Counted from the stretch's first letter, positions 1 to 7,520 are shown. The stretch is 45,289 bases of DNA from Candidatus Acidiferrum typicum (GCA_025463055.1 JAOAPV010000016.1:1-45289), one strand, 5' to 3'. The notes: generated by a model from the sequence alone, not told the origin. Translations and numbers: made by a program.

Positions 1-274
1 GGGGATCATGCTGCGCGCAAGTACTCGTGGACAAGCTGGATCGCAGTGGCGCCCTCTCCCACTGCCGACGCGACGCGCTTGACGGAGCGGCAGCGCGCGT
101 CGCCGACAGCGAACACTCCCGGCATGCCTCCTGCCACTGAACTTCCAGTTTCATCTCGGGTGGGGGCTCACCGCAGACCTTAATTAAGCGCTTGATCGCG
201 AGCTGGCATTCCGCATCGATCCATTCACGGCTTGCGCCTGCTGTACCTGCCTCCCCAATGATTTCCACTGGCAT
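1..274 (-). pseudogene. element gene broken and fused out of frame to the reductase remnant
   Basis: A reverse-strand gene starts at ATG 272-274, behind a strong Shine-Dalgarno (AGGAGG about 8 bases upstream) and 24 bases after the HNH gene. Its first 49 or so codons look genuine: it begins MPVEIIGEAG and continues through KRLIKVCGEPPPEMKLEVQWQ. From about codon 50 (near base 125-130) the frame enters the reductase remnant in a different frame and becomes an Arg/Ser-rich string with no stop before the window edge. I do not recognise the family. It is the last gene of the leftward element operon, and its 3' part has been replaced. Confidence 0.6.
6..125 (-). pseudogene. thioredoxin-reductase-like C-terminal remnant
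   Basis: The reverse strand encodes the last 39 residues of a thioredoxin-reductase-like FAD/NAD(P) oxidoreductase and its stop codon. The family signature PGVFAVGDAR (end of the second FAD-contacting strand) is followed by SVKRVASAVGEGA and a closing QLVHEYL helix. The same frame meets a TGA at 168-170, and the residues between that stop and the signature do not look like the family. The flavin- and NADPH-binding N-terminus is therefore absent. The remnant is joined directly to a gene of the neighbouring mobile element, so this is probably a recombination or insertion scar. The remainder of the gene may lie outside the window. Confidence 0.75.
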
Positions 275-297
275 CTTCACACCTCCTGACTAGGATT

Positions 298-522
298 CTA
301 ACGGCCGTGACGTTTTCCGTGACAACTGGCACAGAGCGTAATCAAATTCTGCGCTACGTCACCGCCCAGTTGGCTCCTGCTCTTAATGTGGTGAACCTGC
401 AAGTCCTTCATCGCGCCGCAGTCTTGACACCGCCAACCATCTCGTTTCAGAACGTGGTTTCGTAATGCGCCATAGTCTTCCGGCTTCAGCCTGACTCTTG
501 GTTGCTTTTGATGTAGGCCCAT
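298..522 (-). CDS. HNH endonuclease, small
   Basis: A 74-residue protein that is almost entirely one HNH nuclease domain. CQDCG (first zinc pair) is followed by VHHI with the catalytic histidine pair, then an Asn in NLITLC and the second zinc pair CASCH, closing with GKRHGR. Such proteins make metal-dependent nicks or breaks in DNA and are common in phages and mobile elements. ATG at 522 is preferred over the TTG at 525 because GAGGAA sits just upstream. It is the fifth gene of the leftward operon. The substrate is unknown; it could be a packaging, homing or recombination nuclease. Confidence 0.85.
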   Translation of the reverse strand: MGLHQKQPRVRLKPEDYGALRNHVLKRDGWRCQDCGAMKDLQVHHIKSRSQLGGDVAQNLITLCASCHGKRHGR

Positions 523-538
523 CAAATTCCTCGGCGAG

Positions 539-1198
539 CTACGATGAACCCGACGGACAAGGGTCTTCTAATTTGGCGCCTGCGAGAAAATCCGCGCAGA
601 TCATCTCCAGGCAGTAACCCCTAGACTTGTCGGTTCCGAGCATCAGACCGGCAGTTTCAAGGGCCTTCTCGACCACGGGCAGTTGGCTCTTATAGAGCTT
701 GAAATAGATGATCTCCCAAGGCTCTGTTTCTTTGCCCGTGAGATGGCGTTCGACCTCTCCCTTAAACCCCTCCTTCGGTAATTCCTTGGCTTTGTGCAAC
801 CAGGTTGCACAATCGAATCGTTCCCCATCTTTCCTCGCCACCTTGACCAGCTCGGTCGCTTTGCTCCAACCCACCTCGCGAAGTTGCGGCTTTGGAATTT
901 TCGTGAGGTTCTCGTGAATCGCCATCAGGTAGTAGGCCTTCCGGCGCGAGTCAGGGAAACGCTTTGCGAGGAATTCATCAAACGACTTCAGGCTCTCTAA
1001 CCTCCAGTACTGCTTCGACCTTACCTCACACAGGTATTCCCCAAGCTCAACAAAGCGCGCGTCCTTCTCCTGTTCCTTGGTCTTCTCCCAGCTCAAGATC
1101 TCGTCGATCTTGCCTAGTATGAACACCGCGCGTCGGCGATTTAATTCGGGTGCCACGGCCGCCCGCCCGTCAGTCCACAAGCTCGTCAAGCCAATCAA
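539..1198 (-). CDS. uncharacterised mobile-element protein (219 aa)
   Basis: I do not recognise a family. The protein is charged and helical, with no signal peptide or membrane segment. A segment around residues 80-120 (FPDSRRKAYYLMAIHENL, then LREVGWSKATELVKVAR) resembles a DNA-binding helical region like those of some phage replication or plasmid proteins; this is inference. The TTG at 1198 has GGGAG about 9 bases upstream and overlaps the end of the nuclease gene by 29 bases, which suggests translational coupling. A GTG at 1156 is an alternative start lying after the nuclease stop. It belongs to the leftward operon with the HNH gene 16 bases beyond its stop. Confidence 0.6.
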   Translation of the reverse strand: MIGLTSLWTDGRAAVAPELNRRRAVFILGKIDEILSWEKTKEQEKDARFVELGEYLCEVRSKQYWRLESLKSFDEFLAKRFPDSRRKAYYLMAIHENLTKIPKPQLREVGWSKATELVKVARKDGERFDCATWLHKAKELPKEGFKGEVERHLTGKETEPWEIIYFKLYKSQLPVVEKALETAGLMLGTDKSRGYCLEMICADFLAGAKLEDPCPSGSS

Positions 1199-1973
1199 GG
1201 TCGCTCGCTCCCGGCTTACGGATGAGTTTCGCCTCCACTAACTGCTCGTTGTTGAGGCACAGCCCCAGATGGGAACAACTTACGCATCCATTTTGTGGAA
1301 ACCGAATGCCGCTATGGGAATGGAAATGGCCGGCCTCGATCTGGTTAGTGGTGGTTTCTACCAGTCGGCCGAATTCTTGCCGCTGCTCCTCGGAAATCGT
1401 TGCTCTTAAATATTGAATTTCCGGAGCATGCTTCCGCACAAAAACGACCAGGGCCACCTCGGGAATGCCAGTGATCCACGAATAGCAAATGAGTTGAGGA
1501 TCGAGTGAAAGTAAACCTTCCGGGCCGTCCGGGTAACGACTTGTCGTGGTCTTCCAGTCAATCAGGCAACGCACGCCGTCGATCTCGCCAATCGCATCGA
1601 GATAGGCAACAAATTCGTTGCCGCCCGTCAACCTTTGGAGAAATTTGACCTGGAGATCCTTCCGTGGATTGTGAATGCGAACCCGACCATCCTGCGCGAA
1701 CCTCTGCAGCAGATGGACCCCCTGATGCACGAACCGATCCCAAGTCTCCCCCTTTTTGAACTCAAAGGGAGTATCGCGGTAGGCCTCCCATTCGTTGAAC
1801 AGCGCCGCGCTACAATCCTCTTCGCGGAAGTAAGCTCCCAGAGCATTCTCAAAACAGCGGCCAAAGGCCATAGCTGCGCGAGTTTCTTTTTCCCGCCAGC
1901 CATCGAGGTAGCGGTAACGGTAGCTGCGCGGGCAGCGGAGATATTGACTGATTTGAGTGTGGCTATAAACCAT
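1170..1973 (-). CDS. PD-(D/E)XK nuclease, Cas4/RecB-like with Fe-S cysteines
   Basis: A 267-residue nuclease. The N-terminus SHTQISQYLRCPRSYRYRY is the usual Cas4/RecB-family opening with the first cluster cysteine. The catalytic core reads AYLDAIGEIDG, then LIDWKTT (the D-X-K motif) with DPQLICYSW after it. The C-terminus has C-x2-C-x5-C (CVSCSHLGLC), giving the four cysteines expected for a 4Fe-4S cluster as in Cas4 and AddB. ATG 1973 follows GGAGG closely and overlaps the upstream stop by 11 bases. An upstream in-frame extension to about 2357 is an out-of-frame reading of the neighbouring gene. Likely role: exonuclease of a phage-type recombination pair. No cas genes or CRISPR repeats are nearby. 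Confidence 0.85.
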   Translation of the reverse strand: MVYSHTQISQYLRCPRSYRYRYLDGWREKETRAAMAFGRCFENALGAYFREEDCSAALFNEWEAYRDTPFEFKKGETWDRFVHQGVHLLQRFAQDGRVRIHNPRKDLQVKFLQRLTGGNEFVAYLDAIGEIDGVRCLIDWKTTTSRYPDGPEGLLSLDPQLICYSWITGIPEVALVVFVRKHAPEIQYLRATISEEQRQEFGRLVETTTNQIEAGHFHSHSGIRFPQNGCVSCSHLGLCLNNEQLVEAKLIRKPGASDLDWLDELVD

Positions 1974-2415
1974 CGGAACCTCCGCGCCCATCCGGCGCCT
2001 CGCCGTTATTAGGGGAAATGTGTGAGAGTGCCTCCCAGTCGCTGGCCGGGGCGAACGAATCCAGATTCTGGTAAGAGTGCCCATGCACGATTTTGTGCGA
2101 GGTACCAACAACGCCGTGAAGGTTTGCGAGAGCTTTTTCATCCACTTGATCGCGGTTGAGCAGGTCGCCATCGTAGCCAAAGTTTCGGAGAAACCAATGG
2201 AGCTTCCAAAGGGCTCTCTCGGTGCAATACAGCCGGCCGAAAAATGATCGGCCTTGATACGACGCGGGCTCCAAGATGACGAATCGGAGCTCCACGAATG
2301 GTTTTTGTGGATGCCGCCGGAACCATCCTTTGTCCACACGAACCAGAAACAATCCATGCAAGCCGGCTTCGGAATCTTGGTGCCTTGAATCCAGGCCGGG
2401 AATCTGATGTCTCAT
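1963..2415 (-). CDS. DUF669-like phage protein (tentative)
   Basis: A 150-residue protein. The pattern PFVELRFVILEPASYQGR, followed by FFGRLYCTERALWKLHWFLR, resembles DUF669 phage proteins, which have a beta strand, a G-R-x-x-(F/W) turn and a helix, and often sit beside recombination genes, where they may bind single-stranded DNA. The match is by eye and tentative. ATG 2415 overlaps the TGA of the upstream gene (ATGA), and the stop at 1963 overlaps the nuclease start, so the gene sits inside a translationally coupled operon. Confidence 0.55.
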   Translation of the reverse strand: MRHQIPGLDSRHQDSEAGLHGLFLVRVDKGWFRRHPQKPFVELRFVILEPASYQGRSFFGRLYCTERALWKLHWFLRNFGYDGDLLNRDQVDEKALANLHGVVGTSHKIVHGHSYQNLDSFAPASDWEALSHISPNNGEAPDGRGGSDGL

Positions 2416-3146
2416 TGCGTAACCCCCGCTACGGGCTGCGCATAGGAATTAAGTCGGCAGACCAACATGTCCCTGCTTTCTTTTGCGCATGCGGTGAGGT
2501 GCGAAATAAAGGACTGCACCAGATCGCGATTCGCTTCTTTCAGGGATGGCGTGCCGCAGAAATCGGCGGCGTATGCTTTAACGAGAGTGGGATCGAGATT
2601 GTGCTGGCGGATCAGCAGACAGAGTTGATCCCGCAAACGAGGTTGGCCATTGCTCGAACCGCTGGTGGAGTGATTCGTCGACTGAGCATGGTCCGAGGCC
2701 TGACCGCGATTGGTGGAGAGCGAGCCCAGTTCCTCGACGGAGCAGACACCAATCCCGTACGCCTTGCGCAGGGCTCGGTTGACGGCTCGCGTTTCGGCGA
2801 TGCGCATCTCTGCCCCATGGACAAGAGTGGAAACATTGGACGGATCGGCGTCCCCATAGCCGACGAACCCTTTTGAGCGAGGACACTTGTATACAGTCGC
2901 CTTAAAAACCCAGCGGTTAGCAACCGGATCGGAGAGGCGCTCTTCTACTGTTGTCTTGATTCCGCCGCAACGGCGTCGGAAAGCTAAGTAGAGAAGCCCG
3001 GAGTGAGTTATGTACCATCGCCCATCGAGAAGTTGAAGGTGGCCTGCTGTGACTGAGACTCGATACGTGTCAGTTAGCTGGGCTAAATTGTGCAAAGAAT
3101 CCTTCGAAAGCCCTCCCCAATTCCGTCGTGCACATGTCACGTTCAT
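2412..3146 (-). CDS. putative phage single-strand annealing protein (Rad52/Erf-like)
   Basis: A protein of about 244 residues, first gene of the leftward operon. Its middle contains VGYGDADPSNVS, then AEMRIAETRAVNRALRKAYG. This combination is seen in phage Rad52/Erf-like annealing or DNA-repair proteins, which load onto single strands made by a partner exonuclease. The partner would be the Cas4-like nuclease two genes downstream. After about residue 150 there is a Ser/Asn/Gln-rich linker and a second helical domain. Two starts are possible: ATG 3146 (used here, beginning MNVTCARRNW) and ATG 3200, whose GGAGG is rather far (12 bases) upstream. The family assignment is by motif only. Confidence 0.55.
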   Translation of the reverse strand: MNVTCARRNWGGLSKDSLHNLAQLTDTYRVSVTAGHLQLLDGRWYITHSGLLYLAFRRRCGGIKTTVEERLSDPVANRWVFKATVYKCPRSKGFVGYGDADPSNVSTLVHGAEMRIAETRAVNRALRKAYGIGVCSVEELGSLSTNRGQASDHAQSTNHSTSGSSNGQPRLRDQLCLLIRQHNLDPTLVKAYAADFCGTPSLKEANRDLVQSFISHLTACAKESRDMLVCRLNSYAQPVAGVTQ

Positions 3147-3245
3147 GCGCCACAATTCGGATTTGTTTCCTATTATTTTAGTTCTAAGAGAAGAACGCAT
3201 CGCTTGTCAACACCTCCATTTGGTAAGCTACTGCCCGGCTGGCCC

Positions 3246-3298
3246 TTAACAGAATGGACTCAGCCACGAGCATACTCGTAAAAAGAATACTCGTAAAA
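3246..3298 (+). promoter_or_regulatory. divergent control region with palindromic operator
   Basis: A perfect inverted repeat ACGAGcataCTCGT lies at 3266-3279, followed by the direct repeat ATACTCGTAAAA at 3272-3283 and 3287-3298 (15-base period). The second copy touches the ATG of the XRE gene. A promoter-like TTAACA (3246-3251), N19, CATACT (3271-3276) places the -10 inside the palindrome. This is the geometry of an autoregulated phage-type repressor between divergent genes. Binding by the adjacent XRE protein is inferred. Confidence 0.55.
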
Positions 3299-3555
3299 TG
3301 AATAAAGTCAAGCAGAAAGCGGCAGGGCGTCCGCGTCGATCTGACGGCGATATGGACTTGCGAGCCCTCGGTAGCCGGCTAAGGCAGCTACGGGCTCAAA
3401 CAACTCAGGAAGAATTTGCCACGTTTCTTGGCATAAGCCAGGCCCAGCTATCTAAGTACGAACTGGGCCAATCAGCTCCTCCGCTCGGTGTCTTGGTCAA
3501 GCTAGCTGAAAAGTATGGCAAAAGTACCGACTGGATACTGACTGGAAGGAACTAG
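3298..3555 (+). CDS. XRE-family (Cro/CI-type HTH) transcriptional regulator
   Basis: An 85-residue protein with a basic N-terminal tail (KAAGRPRRSD) and one helix-turn-helix of the Cro/C1 type (residues about 22-78): LGSRLRQLRAQTTQEEFATF, then LGISQAQLSKYELGQSAPP, and a closing helix LVKLAEKYGKSTDWIL. There is no peptidase or oligomerisation domain. It is divergent from the recombination operon and sits directly on the palindrome described above, so it is likely the element's repressor and autoregulator. No clear Shine-Dalgarno precedes ATG 3298, so the mRNA leader may be very short. Confidence 0.85.
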   Translation: MNKVKQKAAGRPRRSDGDMDLRALGSRLRQLRAQTTQEEFATFLGISQAQLSKYELGQSAPPLGVLVKLAEKYGKSTDWILTGRN

Positions 3556-3780
3556 GGTCTCATGGCTGTGGAAAGACAGACCGATCTCCCGTCGGCAGTT
3601 GAGAGCAAACGTCAACCGCGTCATTCTGCGGAAATCATTGTTGGATTGTTCCCCACCCATCCGAGCCGGGCGAACTAGTACTCCAGACGTCGCAAATCCC
3701 ACGTACTTCGAAATGACGAACTGGCGTGATATATTTGCATGTATCCCAATCTACATTTCTGGCCGACTAAGGAGTGTGCC

Positions 3781-5183
3781 GTGGCCGTAGTGCGTCAAGA
3801 GCAAGTACGACATCACAGGCAGGTCTCGCTCACGCAAAAACCCAGGGTGATTTCGGCTCCGATCTTGGAGACTGGGTTCGCGGAGCTGGAGGATGGTTCG
3901 CTCGTTGAAATGATCGAGGATCCCGAGAATTCGGCCAGAACTCTGTTCGCCATCTTCAAAAATGGCGAAATGCGCACGGCTCGCCACATTAAGACTGAGG
4001 GACGAGTCTTAAGGCCAATTTCACGCGAAGAGGAAATCGTAAGGGATATTCGTCTACCTCGGGGGGTTAAGCACTACGAATCAGTTGCAGCGCTATTGTG
4101 GCGGATTAACGACGAAATCTTGTCACGTTGTTTAGATCTCGAGGACAACGACAGGCTCCTTCTTGCATGTTTCGTTCTAAGCACGTGGTTCATCGACTGT
4201 GACCGCTTGCCTGTGGCGCCCTATGTCTCACTTGTTGGGCTACCCGCTTCGGGAAAGTCAACGGTGCTTAAAATATTGAGACTGCTATGTCGTCGCAGTT
4301 TGCTTACAGCTGATATCTCCCCTGCCGCTTTCTATCGAGCCTGCGACAGACTCATCCCTACCCTGCTGATTGACGAGACGGCAACTGCGGGTACTAGCAG
4401 GAACCTGTTCCACCAGCTACGTATAGGAAACTCCCGGGAGGTCGTCGCCCTTCGCAAGGGACAATCCTTCAGAGCCTATGGTGCGAAAGCCGTAGCTTGG
4501 AACGAACTCCCAATGATTCCGCCTTGAACAGTCGATGCATCGTGATTCCAATGAGCGCCACCAGTCGTACCGACCTGGCAAGGCCGACGGATCCGGCCAT
4601 TGTTACGGCAGCGGACGATATTCAAAAGCAGCTCTTGCAGTATAGGCTAGAAAAATTCAAGTCCATCGCCCTTTCAAATGATCTGGCAGGTGGACACCTG
4701 CATGGGCGCTTCCGGGATTTATATCAGGCTCTTGCGCTCCCCATTAGTGAAGTTACGTACTACTGCCAGTGGTTGATGCATTGCTTTAAACTCCAGCAAC
4801 AGTCCAACCGCGAACCACTATCGGCAGATCACGCGGCGATTGTGGGCGTGCTCTATAAGGCGATTCATCTGGGTAAGCGAGAGACTTACAAAATCCGTGA
4901 CCTAACTGCCGAGGTAAATGGCAGTCTTCGGGAAGCAGGCGAGCCACGCCGTCTCACTCCGCGAGGCGTTGGCGCGGCTCTGACGTCTCTAGGAATTACC
5001 ACGCGAACGCGAACAAACCAAGGCTGGTTGGTCTGGATGAATCGAGACTTGCAGAAGCGCATTCATGATTTGGTTGTCCGTCATGGGTTGGACAATGAAT
5101 ACTTCCTGCCGCACCGGCTACTCTGTCAGGGTTGTGACTTGTGTGACGCTGACAAGGACCTAAGAAACTACCGGTTTTGTTGA
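3781..5183 (+). pseudogene. P-loop ATPase/helicase-like protein, frameshifted
   Basis: Two reading frames join into one protein of about 466 residues. The first (GTG 3781, preceded by AAGGAG six bases upstream, to about 4512) carries Walker A VGLPASGKST and Walker B PTLLIDE. The second, running to TGA 5183, continues with NSRCIVIPM, a helical region and a C-terminal CQGCDLC. The join is at CTCCCAATG near 4508-4516; one missing base would restore WNELPNDSALNSRC. The fold resembles the primase-associated helicase-like ATPases of mobile elements. There is no classic slippery heptamer, so mutation or a sequencing error is more likely than programmed frameshifting. An ATG-initiated piece at 4497 is an artefact of the second frame. 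Confidence 0.65.
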
Positions 5184-5694
5184 TTAATTTCGGACTCGGT
5201 CCCGAGGATGTGGCAAAGGGTCCGCTTTGCCGGGCGAGTTGTGCACCGTGCACGTCGTGAACGTTGTGCACATTGTAAAGAATGGTGAAAAATCGGAATT
5301 CCGTCTTGCGAAGGATGTGCTGCAGATTGAGCGACTCCTCAAGCCCGAAGTCCGCCTGTTGCTCCCCGCCAGGCTTCCTGTCCGTCCGCGTCGACGATCG
5401 GAAGGAAACCGCCGCCGTACTAAGCTCGCCGTCCTGACCTTCGCGTCCGAAGCAATAAGCTCTAGCCAGCAACAGTCCTCCTCCGGTACACAATGTCTCG
5501 CGCCCTCCAAATCCAAAATTGGTCGCGCCGAGGTGATTGAGCAGAGCGGCGGTTTTTTCGCGTCTAAACCGCGGTGCCTCGGCGTTGACGGCGGAGACAG
5601 TAATTTCGTCGGCTTTAGCCACGGTCGCAGTTCCCATTTGAAAACATTTAAAGATTTCAGTAACACTCGTAGCCGAACCCGCGTCTTCTCTCAT
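4996..5694 (-). CDS. doubtful hypothetical protein antisense to ATPase end
   Basis: A reverse frame starting at ATG 5694 (AGGA just upstream) stays open through 5184-5694 with codon choices that look protein-like, for example the region TVAKADEITVSAVNAEAPR. No family is recognised. The last third is only the complement of the ATPase gene, and both other reverse and forward frames are also open here. It may be a decayed gene or chance; the evidence is weak. Confidence 0.22.
   Translation of the reverse strand: MREDAGSATSVTEIFKCFQMGTATVAKADEITVSAVNAEAPRFRREKTAALLNHLGATNFGFGGRETLCTGGGLLLARAYCFGREGQDGELSTAAVSFRSSTRTDRKPGGEQQADFGLEESLNLQHILRKTEFRFFTILYNVHNVHDVHGAQLARQSGPFATSSGPSPKLINKTGSFLGPCQRHTSHNPDRVAGAAGSIHCPTHDGQPNHECASASLDSSRPTSLGLFAFAW
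5238..5276 (+). repeat. iteron-like short tandem repeat
   Basis: The units GTTGTGCAC, CGTGCAC, GTCGTGAAC and GTTGTGCAC follow each other, with a trailing ATTGTA. Unit length is 9 bases with one 7-base unit. It lies 55 bases after the ATPase stop, near the right end of the mobile element. It may be a protein-binding array or simple-sequence drift. Confidence 0.45.
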
Positions 5695-5745
5695 TGCCAT
5701 CCTGGCCTGCTCGATTCTGCAATGTGCTGTACAGCAGCGAGCGTC

Positions 5746-5808
5746 TTTTACAACTTTTTACAATCATTTGCGGTGCCTTGACAACTCGTCTGGAGGTGTC
5801 TTTATAGT
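5746..5808 (+). promoter_or_regulatory. sigma70-like promoter with tandem TTTTACAA boxes, orphan copy
   Basis: TTGACA at 5778-5783, a 17-base spacer and TTTATA at 5801-5806 (or TATAGT at 5803-5808). Upstream lie two TTTTACAA boxes with a 10-base period (5746-5753 and 5756-5763), the same-face spacing used by OmpR/PhoB-type activators. A hairpin CCGCAG-cctg-CTGCGG follows at 5857-5872. No forward coding gene follows within several hundred bases. Confidence 0.6.
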
Positions 5809-5831
5809 GCCAATGTAAGGGCGAGTGACGA
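5746..5831 (+). repeat. direct repeat copy 1 (promoter-bearing)
   Basis: Nearly the same sequence recurs at 8693-8781. About 58 of the first 63 bases match, followed by a short variable stretch and an identical tail ATGTAAGGGCGAGTGACGA. This copy marks the right limit of the mobile-element region and does not sit in front of an evident forward gene. Confidence 0.9.
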
Positions 5832-5856
5832 AGCACCGTGAGATAAAAGTCAAAAC

Positions 5857-5872
5857 CCGCAGCCTGCTGCGG
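5857..5872 (+). other. perfect small hairpin downstream of orphan promoter
   Basis: A six-base-pair GC-rich stem CCGCAG/CTGCGG with the loop CCTG lies about 50 bases after the promoter -10. No T-run follows, so it is not a standard terminator. It could be part of a short RNA or leader. Confidence 0.35.
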
Positions 5873-5947
5873 CACCCGGGAATCCAAGGCCCCAAATTTC
5901 AGAGCGTGTGCCTCCCGCCCACAAATTATTCGGAGGGAGTAACGCGT

Positions 5948-6457
5948 TCAGTTCTCATCGTCCTGATGAGGAAATCTCGAAGGCCATCCATCGCCAGTCG
6001 ATGAATGGCCCCCTTTATCCCACGCCGCTGCTCGGGAAGTTTTTGTGCGATTACTTTTTCTGCTGTGCTGCCGGGGCCTGTTCAACCCGCCCTTCAGAGT
6101 GACGAATGGACGAAATCTACCCTTCGCGGGCTGCAGCGTAGGCCCGAACAGGCCATGAGTGACGCCAATCGACGTGCGTTCAATCGCGTTTATATCGCCG
6201 TTCGCAATGTTGCGGTAAGCCTCGTGGAAGTTGATCCTATAGTCGTAAGCAAGTTCCCCTTCTATCATCACTTTGCGATGAATGCGGTAGCCGAACCTTC
6301 CGCCCACTCCGAAGTTGTTGGTGTTGGTCTGGGAAATGCTGAGGTAATCGAGAAATATGCCAGCCTCGACGCGCTCTTGTGCGAACAACCGGGGAGAACT
6401 CCCGTATAGCAGAAGACCTATAACGATCGGAAAGAACTTACGCCACACCGCGTGCAC
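5948..6457 (-). pseudogene. outer-membrane beta-barrel protein, C-terminus replaced
   Basis: The first 114 or so residues are a secreted beta-barrel type protein. A signal peptide (KFFPIVIGLLLYGSSPRLFA, cut before QERVEAG) is followed by alternating strands such as VGGRFGYRIHRKVMIEGELA and RFRPFVTLKGG. From about base 6115 onward the sequence turns basic and Ser/Arg-rich and no longer alternates. The closing strands and terminal aromatic residue expected of a barrel are missing, so the 3' part has been lost or swapped. Start is GTG 6457 (or the GTG three codons later, better spaced from AGGA). It lies inside the zone bounded by the direct repeats. Confidence 0.6.
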
Positions 6458-6878
6458 TTCCTAACCATTACTATATAGCCTGACATGGAGCACGGGCCAG
6501 AATCGCCCTAGGTCTTGGCAAATCGGGTTACCGGACATCTCTAACAATGTCGGCTCTGTCAAACCCTTTTTGACAAGTTCTGTGACTCTCATCATGAAAG
6601 CCATATCCTCGGGCAAGCCGAATGGATGGGCCGCTATGGCCGATAATTACCTGTGACAACGATCTGAGTTCACCTTCCAGCCGGTACTGACAGGGTGCGA
6701 AAAATACCGTTAACCACCGATAGACTTCACGATTCAAGGAGCCGCAAATTCGACTTCACCGCCCTAAGGCCATCGACTGTTTGTGCGCTCGAGAGTCAGT
6801 AATCGACGGCCATGCACATCACAAGCCGCCGGCGCTTTCCCGAGCGAATTTCCTGAACAACAAGGAAGGAGAACCGTG
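6458..6878. other. 420 bases without a convincing gene
   Basis: This stretch separates the beta-barrel remnant from the cupredoxin gene. Only short overlapping frames are present, none with protein-like composition. It should contain the cupredoxin promoter, but I could not place a convincing -35/-10 pair. Confidence 0.5.
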
Positions 6879-7433
6879 ATGAAAATCACTGTAGAGAAGT
6901 TCGTTTTACTCGCTGGCTGTTTGATGTTGGCTGATGTGACGCACGCGCTTGCGCAAGAAAAAGAAAATGAAAATCCACCAAGTGTGGCCCAGATCGTGGC
7001 CTTGGACGAATGCGATCCGGCCACCTTCAATGCTGTGCTTGGGCCTGACTTCTGCAAGAACGTCGCGCTTGGAGCAGCCACGAAGTTTGCGGACTTATTT
7101 AAAAAGGCGGCTGCGGGAGCTCCGGACCCGGGCTGGGACTTCGAACCTGACACAGTTCACCTAAAGAAAGGAACCACTCTTATCGTAGTCGACCAGGGCG
7201 GCGAGCCCCACACCTTCACGGAGGTGGCGCATTACGGTGGCGGCTTCATACCGGACCTCAATGGAGGAGAGGCTACGGTTCCCGAATGTGCCGGCGGCTT
7301 TTCGAACGTCGCGGTGGCCAAGACCCGAATCCTGCAAGGCAGCCAGCTCCTGGTCCCAGGTCTGTCAAAAGGTGAACATCTTATTGAGTGCTGCATCCAT
7401 CCTTGGATGCGTGTGAAAGTCGAGGTGAAATGA
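6879..7433 (+). CDS. secreted cupredoxin-like type-1 copper protein
   Basis: A 184-residue protein. A signal peptide (KFVLLAGCLMLADVTHALA, then QEKEN) directs export. The C-terminal half is a cupredoxin fold with type-1 copper ligands: His in GGEPHTFTEV near residue 110, and C-x2-H-x2-M in IECCIHPWM near the C-terminus. Proteins of this kind carry electrons or bind copper outside the cytoplasm. ATG 6879 is chosen because AAGGAAGGAGA lies about 7 bases upstream; GTG 6876 is possible. An N-terminal Cys pair (DECDP, DFCKN) could form a disulfide. No redox partner is adjacent. Confidence 0.8.
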   Translation: MKITVEKFVLLAGCLMLADVTHALAQEKENENPPSVAQIVALDECDPATFNAVLGPDFCKNVALGAATKFADLFKKAAAGAPDPGWDFEPDTVHLKKGTTLIVVDQGGEPHTFTEVAHYGGGFIPDLNGGEATVPECAGGFSNVAVAKTRILQGSQLLVPGLSKGEHLIECCIHPWMRVKVEVK

Positions 7434-7520
7434 CGCTAAGAGAACTAGATGACTCTTACGTAGGCGAAGCAATTAGGCTTGAAGCCGGTATCCGGTACCT
7501 GGCCCTGTCGTACTTAGCAA

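Noticed and set aside
1974-2357. N-terminal extension of the Cas4-like nuclease (395 aa reading)
   Set aside because: The extension is the out-of-frame reading of the overlapping DUF669-like gene. The nuclease's own start (1973) has a good ribosome site and begins the family pattern.
298-3200. CRISPR-Cas locus because of the Cas4-like protein
   Set aside because: No repeat-spacer array and no other cas genes are present; Cas4-like nucleases are common in phages.
4500-4520. Programmed frameshift in the ATPase
   Set aside because: No X-XXY-YYZ slippery heptamer and no obvious stimulatory hairpin after the break.
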